A stretch of DNA of 64,000 bases from Oscillatoriales cyanobacterium (GCA_004292955.1 RDXX01000037.1:62001-126000); one strand, 5' to 3'. Counted from the first letter of the stretch, positions 22,750 through 33,586 are shown. Notes: generated from the sequence alone by a model not told the origin. A program made the numbers and translations.

Positions 22750-23341
22750 GTTAGAAACCGGGTTTCTCACCCAAATCTTGGCATCCTCACCAAGATTATC
22801 GCAGAAACCCGGTTTCTTGGACTAGGCGCGGGGCTCAGAAACCGGGTTTCTTCCTAAATCTTGGTGGGATGCCGAGATTGTCGCAGAAACCCGGTTTCTT
22901 GGATTGTGCGCGGGGGTTCAGAAACCGGGTTTCTCACCCAAATCTTGGCATCCTCACCAAAATTATCGCAGAAACCCGGTTTCTTGGATTGTGCGCGGGG
23001 GCTCAGAAACCGGGTTTCTTTCCTAAATCTTGGTATCTTCACCAAAATTATCGCAGAAACCCGGTTTCTTGGATTGTGCGTGGGGGCTCAGAAACCGGGT
23101 TTCTTCCTAAATCTTGGTGGGGATGCCGAGATTGTCGCAGAAACCCGGTTTCTTGGACTTTGGGGTGATTAGTGGGGGCTCAGAAACCGGGTTTCTTCCT
23201 AAATCTTGGTGGGGATTCCAAGATTGTCGCAGAAACCCGGTTTCTTGGACTTTGGGGTGATTCGTGGGGAGTTAGAAACCGGGTTTCTTCCTAAATCTTG
23301 GTGGGGATGCCAAGATTGTCGCAGAAACCCGGTTTCTTGGA
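22750..23341. repeat. Array of REP/BIME palindromes
   Basis: About six paired units fill almost 600 bp. A unit is AGAAACCGGGTTTCTTCC, then AAATCTTGG with short variants (about 30-35 bp), then CGCAGAAACCCGGTTTCTTGG. Orientation alternates, so each unit is an inverted pair that can fold into a large hairpin. The array runs up to the gltS stop codon. ORFs called through it (22854, 22861, 22869) are artefacts with repeating peptides. Confidence 0.92.
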
Positions 23342-26300
23342 CTAACTTCCACCAATCCGGGCCACATCACGAGCGTTTTCTTCAAATGCAGCCGTCAGCG
23401 CATCATCACCGCTTAAACCCGCAGCGATCGCCCTTTCAATGGCCTGCAACACCCGCTTATAATCCTTCGGCATCACCTTCACAAACACCGGCAACATCCC
23501 ATCCCAATTTGCCAAGACTTTCGCCGCTTTCGCACTTCCAGTCAAATCAAAATGAGTCTGAATCAACTCCCGCAAATCGCTAATTTCCTCAACATCCTCC
23601 AGTTTTTCCAGCGCCACCATCGACATATTGCAGCGAGTTGCAAAATCACCGGCCTCATCCAAAATGTAAGCAACGCCACCACTCATTCCCGCTGCAAAAT
23701 TGCGCCCGGTTTCGCCCAAAACTACAACTTTGCCGCCAGTCATGTACTCGCAACCGTGATCGCCGACACCCTCGACTACTGCGTTAACGCCGGAGTTACG
23801 CACCCCAAAACGTTCCCCAGCCAGCCCTCGGATGAAAACCTCGCCAGATGTCGCTCCGTAAAGCACTACGTTGCCGACAATCACGTTTTCTTCTGCGATG
23901 AAGGTAGAATCTGGCGACGGGTACAGGATGATTTTGCCACCGCTGAGACCCTTGCCCAAATAGTCGTTGGCTTCGCCTTCGAGCTCTAGGGTGACTCCCT
24001 TGGGCACGAATGCGCCAAAGCTTTGTCCAGCGCTGCCTTGGAAGTGTAGGTGCACGGTGTCATCGGGCAAGCCTTCCCAGTGGCGTTTGGTGATTTCGTT
24101 GCCGAGAATTGTGCCGACAACGCGGTTGACGTTGGTAATTGGGAGTTTGGCGCGGACTGGTTCGCCGTGTTCGATCGCACTTTTGCACAAATCCAGCAGT
24201 ACACTAAGGTCGATCGACTTTTCCAACCCGTGATCCTGCGACATCTGACAATAGCGCCCAACATCCGCCCCAACATCCGGCTGATACAGGATGTTGGAGA
24301 AGTCCAAACCCTTGGCCTTCCAGTGTTCCGCCGCTTGTTTCGCTTCCAAAACATCGGTGCGCCCGACCATTTCATTCAGCGTGCGGAAGCCCAATTGCGC
24401 CATGATTTCGCGGACTTCTTGGGCGATGAATGTCATAAAGTTTACCGTGTGTTCAGGATCTCCCGTGAAGTTTTTCCGCAACAGGGGGTCTTGTGTCGCA
24501 ACACCGACGGGGCAAGTGTTCTGGTGGCAAACACGCATCATGATGCAGCCCAATGTTACCAGCGGCGCGGTGGCAAATCCGAATTCCTCAGCGCCAAGCA
24601 AGGCAGCAATTGCTACATCGCGGCCGGTTTTGAGTTGTCCGTCGGTTTCCACGGCAATTCGGCTGCGGAGATTGTTGAGTACCAGGGTTTGGTGAGTTTC
24701 GGCCAATCCCAACTCCCAAGGTAATCCGCAGTGTTTGATCGAAGTTTGGGGTGACGCGCCTGTACCGCCGTCGTAGCCTGAGATCAGCACGACATCGGCG
24801 TGGGCTTTGGCTACACCGGCTGCGATCGTCCCGACTCCCACTTCCGACACTAATTTGACGCTAATCCGCGCTTCCCGGTTGGCATTTTTCAAGTCGTGAA
24901 TCAATTCGGCCAAATCTTCGATCGAATAAATGTCGTGGTGAGGAGGAGGTGAAATCAAGCCGACACCAGGAGTTGAGTGCCGTACCTTGGCAATCCACGG
25001 GTATACTTTTTTACCGGGTAACTGCCCGCCTTCTCCGGGTTTTGCCCCTTGCGCCATCTTGATTTGGAGTTCCTTCGCTTGGGATAAGTACAAGCTGGTA
25101 ACACCGAAACGCCCGGAAGCAACTTGTTTGATCGCACTGTTTTTCGAGTCACCGCGATCGTTTGTCCAAGTATAGCGATCGGGATCTTCGCCACCTTCAC
25201 CAGTGTTCGATTTGCCACCAATGCGGTTCATGGCGACGGCTAAAGATTCGTGGGCTTCTTGGGAAATCGAACCATAACTCATCGCCCCAGTTTTGAAGCG
25301 TTTGATAATAGATTCGATGGGCTCAACTTCCTCAATCGGAATTGATTCTCGCTGCTTGAATTCCAGCAAACCGCGCAGGGTAAAATGCTGTTGACTTTGT
25401 TCGTTAACCAGCCCGGAATACTGTTTGAAAAGTGGATAACTGCCTTCGCGCACGGCTTTTTGCAGGGCGTGAATAGTTTGCGGGCTGAACAAGTGGGCTT
25501 CACCTTCCTTCCGCCATTGATATTCGCCGCCGACATCGAGGGTGTGTCCGCTGGATGGGCGATCGGGGAAGGCGTGAGTATGGCGTAAAATCGCTTCTTG
25601 GGCGATGACTTCGAGGTCTACTCCGGCAATTCGCGATGCTGTCCAAGTGAAGTATTTATCGACTACGGATTTGTTTAAGCCGATCGCCTCAAATATCTGA
25701 GCACCACGGTAACTTTGAATGGTGGAAATCCCAATTTTCGACGCAACCTTAGTCACGCCTTTGGTTGCGGCTTTCACGTAGTTTTTGCAAGCTGTTTTGG
25801 TATCAACATTTACCAGCAAACCTTCGCGGATCGAATCTGCGATCGTCTCAAAAGCCAAATACGGATTGATCGCACCGCAACCATATCCGATTAAAGTCGC
25901 AAAGTGATGAACTTCGCGCGGTTCGCCGGATTCGAGCACGAGCCCCGCCCGCGTGCGCGTACTTTGGCGGATCAAGTGGTGGTGGAGTCCCGCAACTGCT
26001 AGCAATGCTGGAATTGGAGCGTTTTCGGCATCGATTCCCCGATCGCACAAAATGAGAATATTCACCCCAGAGGCGATCGCGCGATCGGCTGCGGCAAAAA
26101 CATCTTCTAAGGCTTGTTCCAAACCTTTTACACCAGTTTTGGGGTCGAATAAAATCGGTATCGTAATCGACTTGAAATTGCCTTGGGAAACGTGTTTGAG
26201 TTTAGCCAATTCTTCATTGCTGAGAATTGGTGTTTTCAACTCAATTAAATGACAACTTTCTGGTTCCGGCTTCAGCAAATTGCGTTCAGATCCAATTGTC

Positions 26301-27949
26301 GTTTCCGCAGAAGTGACAATCTCTTCGCGGATCGAATCAATGGGCGGATTGGTAACTTGAGCAAACAGTTGCTGGAAATATTCGTAAAGCAGTTTTTGCC
26401 TGTTCGACAAAACGGCAAGTGGCGTATCCGCGCCCATCGCGCCGACAGCTTCCACCCCATCTTTTGCCATTGGTGCTAACAGCAACCGCAGTTCTTCAAA
26501 GGTGTAGCCAAAAGCCATTTGCTGCTGCAATAAAGGCACTGGGTTGGCTGCCCCCTTGGGGGGGTTGGGGGGGTTGGCTTCCGTAGCATCTGGAAGTTTG
26601 GCAATCTCGACCATGTGCTTATCAATCCACTCGCGATACGGATGTTCCGAAGCGATTTGATGTTTGATTTCATCGTCAGAAATGATGCGGCCTTCTGCGG
26701 TATTTACCAGGAACATCCGGCCTGGTTGCAAGCGGCCTTTTGAAAGAATTCGTTCCGGTGCGATCGGCAAAACACCCGCTTCCGATGCCATAATTACTAA
26801 GTCATCCTTAGTGATGCAATAACGAGAAGGACGCAAACCATTGCGATCGAGCACAGCCCCGATCGATGTACCATCAGTAAACGCGATCGAAGCAGGCCCA
26901 TCCCAAGGTTCCATCAAACAGGAATGGTATTCGTAGAAAGCCTTTTTCTCATCACTCATCGACTCGTGTGCTGTCCACGGTTCGGGAATCATCATCATGA
27001 TGGCATGAGGCAAAGAACGCCCAGCCAAAGTCAGCAATTCTAAAGCATTATCAAAAATAGTTGAGTCACTACCATCGACATTGATTAAATTGGGGATTTT
27101 CTTTAAATCATCGCCGAATAGTTCCGACTCGAACATTGATTGCCGCGCGTTCATCCAGTTGATGTTGCCGCGCATGGTGTTAATTTCGCCGTTGTGGGCG
27201 ATGTAGCGGTAAGGGTGCGATCGTTCCCAACTTGGAAAAGTATTGGTGCTGAAGCGCGAGTGAACCAGTGCTAGAGCGCTTTCCATGTCGGGGTCGTGTA
27301 GTTCGGGATAATAATCTCCAACTTGCACCGGCATCAACATTCCCTTGTAGACGATCGTCCGGCATGACAGTGTGGAATTATACCAGTATGGGTCTTTGTC
27401 TGTCCTGCGAATCGCATTGTGGGCGCGTTTGCGGATCACGTATAGTTTGCGCTCAAAAGCCGCCTCGTCCATACCTGGGGTGCGGCTGACAAACACTTGC
27501 TGCATAAATGGTTCGCTAGCTTTGGCGGTGTCGCCCAGAGACGAGTTATCTGTGGGGACATCGCGCCAACCGAGCACGGGACATCCTTCTTCGGCGGCGA
27601 TTTCGGCAAAGATGCGTTTGCCATTTTCCCGTTGAGTCCGATCGCGCGATGAGTAAATCGCACCAACACCGTACTCGCCGGCTGCTGGAAGTTCGATGTT
27701 TTCGGCTGCGGCTGCTTTCTTCAGAAACTTGTGGGGCACTTGCATCAAAATGCCCGCGCCGTCTCCGGTATTGGCTTCGCAGCCGCACGCACCCCGATGG
27801 TCAAGATTTAACAGGATTGTCAATGCCTGTTCAACTATTTCGTGGGATTTGTTACCCTTGACGTGTACAATAAATCCGACTCCGCAAGCATCGTGCTCGA
27901 ACTGCGGATCGTACAGCCCTTGTTTTTGTGGCAGTCCGTTGTTGTTCAT
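23342..27949 (-). CDS. gltS: Ferredoxin-dependent glutamate synthase
   Basis: A 1535-residue GOGAT that makes two glutamates from glutamine and 2-oxoglutarate with electrons from ferredoxin. The N-terminal glutaminase follows a short propeptide; Cys22 in DACGVGF becomes the N-terminal nucleophile. The central and FMN-binding synthase domains contain the [3Fe-4S] motif CHQNTCPVG near residue 1170. The C-terminal GXGXG beta-helix ends DVARIGGS. An insert [13 protein letters not shown] near residue 460 is encoded by a CCCCCTTGGGGGGG repeat and appears unusual for the family. Not the NADH-type small-subunit arrangement: no gltD nearby. The stop codon abuts the REP array. Confidence 0.95.
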   Translation of the reverse strand: MNNNGLPQKQGLYDPQFEHDACGVGFIVHVKGNKSHEIVEQALTILLNLDHRGACGCEANTGDGAGILMQVPHKFLKKAAAAENIELPAAGEYGVGAIYSSRDRTQRENGKRIFAEIAAEEGCPVLGWRDVPTDNSSLGDTAKASEPFMQQVFVSRTPGMDEAAFERKLYVIRKRAHNAIRRTDKDPYWYNSTLSCRTIVYKGMLMPVQVGDYYPELHDPDMESALALVHSRFSTNTFPSWERSHPYRYIAHNGEINTMRGNINWMNARQSMFESELFGDDLKKIPNLINVDGSDSTIFDNALELLTLAGRSLPHAIMMMIPEPWTAHESMSDEKKAFYEYHSCLMEPWDGPASIAFTDGTSIGAVLDRNGLRPSRYCITKDDLVIMASEAGVLPIAPERILSKGRLQPGRMFLVNTAEGRIISDDEIKHQIASEHPYREWIDKHMVEIAKLPDATEANPPNPPKGAANPVPLLQQQMAFGYTFEELRLLLAPMAKDGVEAVGAMGADTPLAVLSNRQKLLYEYFQQLFAQVTNPPIDSIREEIVTSAETTIGSERNLLKPEPESCHLIELKTPILSNEELAKLKHVSQGNFKSITIPILFDPKTGVKGLEQALEDVFAAADRAIASGVNILILCDRGIDAENAPIPALLAVAGLHHHLIRQSTRTRAGLVLESGEPREVHHFATLIGYGCGAINPYLAFETIADSIREGLLVNVDTKTACKNYVKAATKGVTKVASKIGISTIQSYRGAQIFEAIGLNKSVVDKYFTWTASRIAGVDLEVIAQEAILRHTHAFPDRPSSGHTLDVGGEYQWRKEGEAHLFSPQTIHALQKAVREGSYPLFKQYSGLVNEQSQQHFTLRGLLEFKQRESIPIEEVEPIESIIKRFKTGAMSYGSISQEAHESLAVAMNRIGGKSNTGEGGEDPDRYTWTNDRGDSKNSAIKQVASGRFGVTSLYLSQAKELQIKMAQGAKPGEGGQLPGKKVYPWIAKVRHSTPGVGLISPPPHHDIYSIEDLAELIHDLKNANREARISVKLVSEVGVGTIAAGVAKAHADVVLISGYDGGTGASPQTSIKHCGLPWELGLAETHQTLVLNNLRSRIAVETDGQLKTGRDVAIAALLGAEEFGFATAPLVTLGCIMMRVCHQNTCPVGVATQDPLLRKNFTGDPEHTVNFMTFIAQEVREIMAQLGFRTLNEMVGRTDVLEAKQAAEHWKAKGLDFSNILYQPDVGADVGRYCQMSQDHGLEKSIDLSVLLDLCKSAIEHGEPVRAKLPITNVNRVVGTILGNEITKRHWEGLPDDTVHLHFQGSAGQSFGAFVPKGVTLELEGEANDYLGKGLSGGKIILYPSPDSTFIAEENVIVGNVVLYGATSGEVFIRGLAGERFGVRNSGVNAVVEGVGDHGCEYMTGGKVVVLGETGRNFAAGMSGGVAYILDEAGDFATRCNMSMVALEKLEDVEEISDLRELIQTHFDLTGSAKAAKVLANWDGMLPVFVKVMPKDYKRVLQAIERAIAAGLSGDDALTAAFEENARDVARIGGS

Positions 27950-28097
27950 TTTGATGTATCTCTCAAAGTGGCGAAAAGATTTTGATCTAGAGTAGAGCGT
28001 GGGATGGCGATCGACCTAGTATCCAGGGTAAGCGCACGTTAAATAGTAGCTCAGGATACAGATTAATAAGCCAGATACTGAAGTTAAAGGTGCAATG

Positions 28098-28235
28098 CTA
28101 AAGGTTTGTGAGATTTCCCCGCTTCGAGGCTGACACAAGGTGACACTCTCTGGGTGTTCCCACCTCTTGGTTCCCGTTATGTCTCAAGGATTTGCGCCCG
28201 CTGTTGAACTGACCACACAGGAGTGCGGTTCCCTT
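28098..28235 (-). pseudogene. TnpB C-terminal remnant
   Basis: An open frame too short for the track encodes LCGQFNSGRKSLRHNG, then NQEVGTPRECHLVSASKRGNL and a stop. This has the look of the extreme C-terminus of IS1341-type TnpB proteins. It is cut at 28234 by the end of the IS701-like element. Identification rests on resemblance of a short tail, so it is tentative. Confidence 0.4.
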
Positions 28236-29602
28236 AGCGGGACTTAAACAAATTTTAAGCCCAAACAAGGCCTAAACTGGCTTTATAAGCGGAGAATACG
28301 TCCCAATTTTGGTTCAACCATTTCACAAATCTAAAAGATATGGCTGTCCGAAATGCTTCGAGTGCATCATTAAAAGTGTTTAAAGGTTTGTTTGCCCATT
28401 GGCGCCTTAATCCTCCTGTTAAGGTATGCCAGAGAATGAAAGTGTAAGCACAAAACACCATAATGAAATGTCTTTTTAGGCTGATTTCATCTCTGACTTG
28501 ATATTCATTTAAGCCCAACCAGCCCTTGGCTTCCCGATAGAAAACTTCAACCCAATTTATGAGTGAATAAGTTTTTACTATCCACTCCTTTGTCGCTGTT
28601 GATACGTCAACATTACCGATCAAATAATCTATTTCAGTGGCGGTATCGAAAGTTTCTGCATTCATGACGATGGCCATTACTTTCTTACCCGTGCATTTTG
28701 ATAATTCGACGAATTGAATTGCTACCCATACTGTTCTAGGTCGTTCTAAAGAAAGTTGAATTTTTGTGAAAGCCTCTACAGGTAAGGCTTTAGCTAAATT
28801 ATCTACTCGAATCTCTTCTGTTTCATCTACTGTTTTTTGAATTATTACTTTACGATTCTTGGCAAGTCCTCCGATATATTTTAGTTTTCGGTTTTCCAAT
28901 TCTTGTAAAAAACTGGTGTTATTACCATACCCTGCATCCATCAAGACTATTCCTGGTTTATAGCCTCTCGCTAAGGTCTTGTCGATTAAATTTATGGCTA
29001 TTTCTGGCTTCTTTTTGAAGTCTGGGTCATCTTTTCCTTTTGGTAATGAGTCGGCTTTTTTATATAATTCAATATCTAATGGCAGGCTCTTCTTACCATC
29101 ATATAGATGACTGGTAACTACTACTACCCCATTATCAGTTTTTCCGATTTGTCCGATGTATTGTCTGCCTACAGCGTCGGTAAAGTTACCACTTTTTCTA
29201 TGTCCTGAATCATCTATTATCAGGCTAAATCCTCGACTAATCTTGGCGCAAGTTGCACTGATTCATTACGTCTAAGCGACGTTCGTTGAGTTCATTGAAT
29301 GACCAAGGCGCTGTTGTTAAAAAATGATGTAATTTGTGGTAAGTTACTCCGACAGCGTTTTCTGCCATCTGTGACAGGTTTTTTCGTTCGCTTTCTCCCA
29401 ATAATCCCCCTAAATAGTTCCTAAACTCTCGTTTTTGGGCAAGATGACCAAAAATATCGTCAAATCTTTGACACCATCTATCGAAGCAGGGGGGCATCGC
29501 GGCAGGGGTTGTCTCTTTCATGGGTCATTTTTTAACGTTATCTGCTTGCTATGTAAGCATTATAACCTATTTTTATCGTATTTTCTGTTTAAGTCCCGCT
29601 AA
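28234..29602. mobile_element. IS701-family insertion sequence
   Basis: 1369 bp bounded by perfect 17-bp terminal inverted repeats: TTAGCGGGACTTAAACA at 28234-28250 and TGTTTAAGTCCCGCTAA at 29586-29602. It carries one frameshifted transposase gene on the minus strand. No simple direct target duplication is visible outside the repeats. It lies between a tnpB remnant and a GST gene that lacks its start. Confidence 0.85.
28255..29521 (-). pseudogene. IS701-family transposase, frameshifted
   Basis: The N-terminal part (29521 down) encodes MKETTPAAMPPCFDRWCQRF...NYLGGLLGESERK, ending NQCNLRQD at a stop at 29237. A one-base shift near 29245 leads into SRGFSLIIDDSGHRKSG, which stays open to 28255 and contains the DDE residues: Asp in IIDDSGH, Asp in LMDAGYGNN, Glu in FYREAKGWLGL. 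The combined protein would be about 420 residues, normal for the family. The frameshift makes autonomous activity doubtful unless programmed slippage occurs. Confidence 0.85.
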
Positions 29603-30272
29603 TGCCCGTCGCGTCTGGATTGCTTTGCTAGAAAAAGAGATTGAGTTTGAATTGGTGTCGATGAAATTAAACGGCGATCAGTTTCAACCAGATTTTTTGG
29701 ATATTAGCCCTTTTCACCACATTCCGGTTTTGGCTGATGGCGATTTTCATTTAATAGAAAGTCTCGCTATGCTTGATTATCTGGAAGCTAAGTATCCGAC
29801 GATCGCACTATTGCCACAGAATGCTCGGGATTTGGCGATCGTCCGCATGGTACAAATGGTAACAGTCAACGAATTGACACCAGCGCTGAGTCCCTTTGTC
29901 CGCCAGACTTTCGGCGGCGCAGGCGAACCGGAGAATCTGGAAAAATCTGCGCTGCAAGTGGCGGCGGTACTCAGATTTTTTGAGGAGTTGTTGGGCGATA
30001 CACCTTTTTTTGGCAGTAACACGATTACCCTGGCGGATGTTGTGGCTGGTGTTTCCGTGCCTTGGCTGCCCGAGTTAGGCTTGTCTTTGGAGGAATACCC
30101 CAAATTGGAGGATTGGTGCGATCGCTTAAATTCCCGCGCTTCTTGGAAAGAAACACAAGCCAGTCCGGAACTGGTGGAAGCTTTTAAAGCGCAGATGAAA
30201 CAGTTGATGAAAGGTAAACAACAGCAGCCTTTAAATGATGAAATTAATGAGCTTAGAAGAGAAGATAAATAA
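29520..30272 (+). CDS. Glutathione S-transferase family protein, 5' end replaced by IS
   Basis: 250 residues, of which the first 28 or so (MGHFLTLSACYVSII...) come from the end of the IS701-like element. The GST proper begins at NARRVWIALLEKEIEFELV. It continues through the thioredoxin-like beta-alpha region with FHHIPVLADGDFHLIESLAMLDYLE (glutathione-binding Glu-Ser) and the helical C-terminal domain ending near EYPKLEDWCDRL. The first beta strand and active-site loop of the family (usually M.LYY.PLS.NARR) are lost, so function is doubtful. Related proteins include maleylacetoacetate-isomerase-like GSTs. Confidence 0.7.
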   Translation: MGHFLTLSACYVSIITYFYRIFCLSPANARRVWIALLEKEIEFELVSMKLNGDQFQPDFLDISPFHHIPVLADGDFHLIESLAMLDYLEAKYPTIALLPQNARDLAIVRMVQMVTVNELTPALSPFVRQTFGGAGEPENLEKSALQVAAVLRFFEELLGDTPFFGSNTITLADVVAGVSVPWLPELGLSLEEYPKLEDWCDRLNSRASWKETQASPELVEAFKAQMKQLMKGKQQQPLNDEINELRREDK

Positions 30273-30383
30273 GTGGGGGCGGGTTTTTGAGATTGTCAAT
30301 TATTGGCACGTATTGTTGGTGAACCCGCCCCTACAGCAATTATGTCTATTTACCAATGCCCCATGCCCCATACCCCTATCCCC

Positions 30384-31106
30384 ATGAACGACTTAATTTA
30401 CAAATATCCCCCTCTCTTACCCGGCACTTTAATCAAGCGGTACAAACGATTTTTCGCAGAAATCGAACTGGCTTCGGGAGAAATTATCACCGCGCACTGT
30501 CCGAATACTGGCCCGATGACTGGTGTTTTAATTCCCGGCAATCCAGTGCTAGTATCTCCCAGTGACAATCCCAAACGCAAGTTAGCTTATACTTGGGAAT
30601 TAATTAAAGTTTGCGATACTGTACCAACCTGGGTGGGAGTTAATACCGGGCTGCCAAATCGAGTAATTAAATTAGCTTTGGAATTGCGATTGTTTCCTGA
30701 ATTGGGAAATTACAGTTTGATTCAGCCGGAAGTTGTTTACGGAAAAGATAAAAAAAGTCGAGTGGATTTTTGGCTGACTGGTGGGGAAAAACCGATTTTT
30801 GTGGAAGTTAAAAATACAACTTGGGTTAAAGATACATTAGCTTTATTTCCCGATACAGTCACAGAACGGGGACAGAAACATTTAAGAGAATTGATCGAAG
30901 TGGTGCGGCAGGGTTCGAGGGCTGTAATGCTGTATTTTATTAATCGCGGCGATTGTACGGATTTTGCGCCTGGGGATAGTGCCGATCGCATTTACGGACA
31001 ATTGTTCAGACAGGCCATCAGTGAAGGTGTGGAAGTTTTGCCTTGCCGCTTTGACGTAACTCCCGAAGGTGTCCGGTATTTGGGTTTGGCAAAACTGGAT
31101 ATTTGA
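30384..31106 (+). CDS. sfsA: SfsA, DNA-binding PD-(D/E)xK nuclease-like protein
   Basis: 240 residues from the preferred ATG at 30384 (MNDLIYKYPPLLPG). The track starts 27 codons upstream in a repeat-like region. N-terminal OB-like domain: GTLIKRYKRFFAEIEL...ITAHCPNTGPMTGV. C-terminal nuclease fold: RVDFWLTGG...IFVEVKNTTW, containing the D...ExK residues. SfsA proteins were named for sugar-fermentation stimulation in E. coli and bind DNA or RNA; the cellular role in cyanobacteria is not settled. The gene is monocistronic. Confidence 0.92.
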   Translation: MNDLIYKYPPLLPGTLIKRYKRFFAEIELASGEIITAHCPNTGPMTGVLIPGNPVLVSPSDNPKRKLAYTWELIKVCDTVPTWVGVNTGLPNRVIKLALELRLFPELGNYSLIQPEVVYGKDKKSRVDFWLTGGEKPIFVEVKNTTWVKDTLALFPDTVTERGQKHLRELIEVVRQGSRAVMLYFINRGDCTDFAPGDSADRIYGQLFRQAISEGVEVLPCRFDVTPEGVRYLGLAKLDI

Positions 31107-31165
31107 CAGTTGACCGCTTGACAGTTTGAGAGCAACCTCTACCTAGAAGGAAGAGGATTGGAGTA

Positions 31166-31375
31166 ATGAATAGTCTGACTTTAATTTCTCCCTCAAATGA
31201 TTCCGGCTTTCAACCAATTCTTTCTGGTAACTGTTGCTTTGAGGATCGAAAATCCGTGAACCGAGTAACTCCCGTCGTCGATGAAAAAGCAAACCGGATC
31301 GATTACCTTTTTTGTTTAGAAACAGGCAAGATGCCCGTTCCACAATATAGCCTTTCTCACAAAGATGAGGTATGA
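31166..31375 (+). CDS. Putative small ORF, second copy of leader-like peptide
   Basis: 69 codons starting MNSLTLISPSNDSGFQPILSG, matching the 36-codon minus-strand copy at 8456-8566 for its first 21 residues. The shared region extends upstream (GAAGAGGATTGGAGTAATG) and has a heptamer tract before it. The second half runs into the MITE at 31346, so only the start is conserved. It may be a repeat rather than a gene. Confidence 0.25.
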   Translation: MNSLTLISPSNDSGFQPILSGNCCFEDRKSVNRVTPVVDEKANRIDYLFCLETGKMPVPQYSLSHKDEV

Positions 31376-31453
31376 CTGACAGCTTACATAACCTCCCAGA
31401 CAAAGAGGGCTCTCTTCCCAACAACGTCCGCGAATCTTTCTGAGAACCACAAT
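31346..31453. mobile_element. Solo MITE related to the tnpB element left end
   Basis: About 108 bp starting TATAGCCTTTCTCACAAAG and ending TCTTTCTGAGAACC. It shares most bases with 47379-47487, which directly precedes the tnpB gene. Terminal parts are inverted repeats of each other. It therefore looks like a non-autonomous copy mobilised by the IS1341/IS605-type machinery. Confidence 0.6.
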
Positions 31454-31548
31454 ACATGAATTTTCTTGTGGGGAGTAGGGGTTGGGCATCCTGCCCGCGC
31501 CAAAATACAATTTAGATGCGGGACAACTTACTTAAAAAAAGAGGCAAT

Positions 31549-32637
31549 TTAATCTGCCAAATCTGGGAAAACTTCCCGGACGGCCGGATGCACCAGTCGG
31601 TGATTCTGCACGTTCAATCCCTTCGCCAAACTCGGATTCATTTCCAAAGCTTTAATCCCGTTATTTGCCAACTGCAAAACATAAGGCAAAGTGCTGTTAT
31701 TCAAAGCTTGAGTTGCAGTCCAAGGCACTGCACCGGGCATATTTGGTACGCCATAATGCACAACTCCTTCCTCTACATAAGTAGGATTTGTGTGAGAAGT
31801 TACTCGCAAAGTTTCGACACAGCCACCTTGATCGACGGCTACGTCAACAATTACAGAACCGGGCTGCATTTTGGCGACAAATTCGCGCGAAAGTAGCACC
31901 GGAGCTCTTTTTCCTAAGACTAAAACTGCACCGATTAATAAGTCAGCATCGGGAACAACTGCTTCTATTTGCAAAGGACTGCTGTAAAGGTATTCTACTC
32001 TGGAACCGAATAAAGTTTCCAAGTAGGCTAGCCGATCGACATTTACATCTAAAATCTGCACCCTAGCGCCCATTCCGACAGCAATGCGGGCTGCTTCTGT
32101 GCCGACGATTCCGCCGCCCAAAATTACAACTTTGCCCGGTCTTACCCCCGGTACGCCCCCCAAAAGTACGCCTTTGCCGCCTTGCTGTCGTTCCAGAAAC
32201 CGAGCACCGAACTGCACGGCCAAACGCCCTGCAATAATGCTCATCGGGGTTAGCAGGGGCAATTTCCTGTCGGGGAGTTCGACGGTTTCGTAGGCGATAG
32301 CCTGGACTCCGCTGTTGATTAAGTGCTCGGTTAATGTGCGATCGGCTGCCAAGTGCAAATATGTAAATAGCAACTGCTCTTTTTGGATCAGCGGATACTC
32401 AGTAGGTAATGGTTCCTTAACTTTGACAATTAGTTGCCGGTTCCAGACATCTGAAGCCTTCGAGACAATCTTCGCCCCGGCTTCAATGTAGTCCTCATCA
32501 GCAAAACCAGCCCCAGCCCCAGCATTCGTTTCGACGAAAACTGTGTGGCCTTTGTCCGAACAAGCCCGCACGCTGGTGGGACTGAGTCCGACTCGAAACT
32601 CTAAATCCTTGATTTCCTTGGGGACGCCTATTTCCAT
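31549..32637 (-). CDS. ald: Alanine dehydrogenase
   Basis: A 362-residue NAD-dependent enzyme interconverting alanine and pyruvate plus ammonia. Family features are MEIGVPKEIKDLEFRVGL at the N-terminus, KVKEPLP near residue 72, the Rossmann motif VVILGGGIVGTEAARIAVGMGA near 170-191, and the C-terminal MPGAVPWTATQALNN. The length and both ends match the family. Next to it on the same strand lies an unrelated methyltransferase gene about 100 bp upstream; no operon is clear. Confidence 0.96.
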   Translation of the reverse strand: MEIGVPKEIKDLEFRVGLSPTSVRACSDKGHTVFVETNAGAGAGFADEDYIEAGAKIVSKASDVWNRQLIVKVKEPLPTEYPLIQKEQLLFTYLHLAADRTLTEHLINSGVQAIAYETVELPDRKLPLLTPMSIIAGRLAVQFGARFLERQQGGKGVLLGGVPGVRPGKVVILGGGIVGTEAARIAVGMGARVQILDVNVDRLAYLETLFGSRVEYLYSSPLQIEAVVPDADLLIGAVLVLGKRAPVLLSREFVAKMQPGSVIVDVAVDQGGCVETLRVTSHTNPTYVEEGVVHYGVPNMPGAVPWTATQALNNSTLPYVLQLANNGIKALEMNPSLAKGLNVQNHRLVHPAVREVFPDLAD

Positions 32638-32740
32638 CTATAACCTCAAATTTCAGGCTTATGTCGATCGAATTTAACGCAAAAATCAGCCCTAGCGGGA
32701 CAATACCATTGGAGATTTTAGATTTGGGAATCGGGCTGGG

Positions 32741-33586
32741 CTAGGAGAATATTTGTTTGATTTTCAGCCATTGCGATCGCAATTTCCAAAATTTGTCATT
32801 TTCCATAAGGTCGATCGATCTTTTAGCCTGCTCCAACTCTAACTCAAGCTGCTGCATCCGAGCTTGCGAACTCTGCAATTGGGACTTAACCTCCTGCAAC
32901 TGAATTCGCACCTCCTTTTCCCCAGTATTTTTCTTAATCGCAATATCGTGATAGCCTAGGAACTGAAGCGCCAGAAATACTATTTCCCAGTCATTCGCAA
33001 TACAAAACTCATTAACTGCTTTCGCCACACCGTAAGGCATGATTTCGCATACAGACCAATTCGTATAATCGTTAAAAACCATCATCCCGTCAGATTTCAC
33101 CTTTGTATAACCTCGATTGATATCTTTGCATACACCTTCATAAGAATGATCGGCATCGATGTAAATCCAATCAAAATACTCTTCTGGAAAACCGCCTAAA
33201 ATTGTCGATGAATCACCTTCGTGAAGTTCGACAGTCCCATTTTCTATCCCTGCTTGCAATAGGGGATTTTGTTTGCGATCGATTTCCGCTTTAAATGCCT
33301 CGAAATTACCATCAATTAAATGCAGCTTTTGGGGCTGGGTAATAGCAAGTATTTTCTCGGCAAATCGCCCATATTGAGTGCCAACCTCTGCAACCACACT
33401 ATTTTTAGGTAAACATTCCAATATTTTGATGCGACTTTCAACCAGGCGACAGTTTTTGACATGGCAATTTTGCAGTGTTGGCGAAACAAGTACCAATGGA
33501 TTGTCATTAAAATTATTCCATTTCTCATTATCCCAGCCTTCAGTCGCTGCTAAAAAATTTTGTTTGTATTGCAGAAAGTCAAACAT
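32741..33586 (-). CDS. Class I SAM-dependent methyltransferase with C-terminal coiled coil
   Basis: 281 residues. The methyltransferase core has VAEVGTQYGRFAEKIL (motif I) near residue 66, KLHLIDGNFEAFK near 90, and DWIYIDADHSYEGVCKDI near 140, the last typical of the Methyltransf_24/macrocin-O-methyltransferase-like group. Residues about 215-265 are a predicted coiled coil rich in Gln and Glu (VKSQLQSSQARMQQLELELEQ). Such proteins often occur in glycan or natural-product loci, but no such cluster is present. The substrate is unknown. Confidence 0.75.
   Translation of the reverse strand: MFDFLQYKQNFLAATEGWDNEKWNNFNDNPLVLVSPTLQNCHVKNCRLVESRIKILECLPKNSVVAEVGTQYGRFAEKILAITQPQKLHLIDGNFEAFKAEIDRKQNPLLQAGIENGTVELHEGDSSTILGGFPEEYFDWIYIDADHSYEGVCKDINRGYTKVKSDGMMVFNDYTNWSVCEIMPYGVAKAVNEFCIANDWEIVFLALQFLGYHDIAIKKNTGEKEVRIQLQEVKSQLQSSQARMQQLELELEQAKRSIDLMENDKFWKLRSQWLKIKQIFS

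Noticed and set aside
22861-23168. ORFs of about 100 residues in the REP array
   Set aside because: Their peptides repeat (RNPVSW, NRVSF) because the DNA is a palindromic repeat array; both strands and several frames are open.
23552-27995. Several ORFs of 60-224 residues opposite or inside gltS
   Set aside because: They are frame shadows of a long, well conserved gene with strong codon bias.
28165-28250. Plus-strand frame MSQGFAPAVELTT...SLSGT as a possible lost 5' end of the GST
   Set aside because: Its sequence does not resemble a GST N-terminus, and the opposite strand reads better as a TnpB C-terminus.
31143-31510. ORFs 31143-31457 and 31316-31510 on the minus strand
   Set aside because: They lie over the MITE and GC-rich repeats and conflict with repeat conservation.
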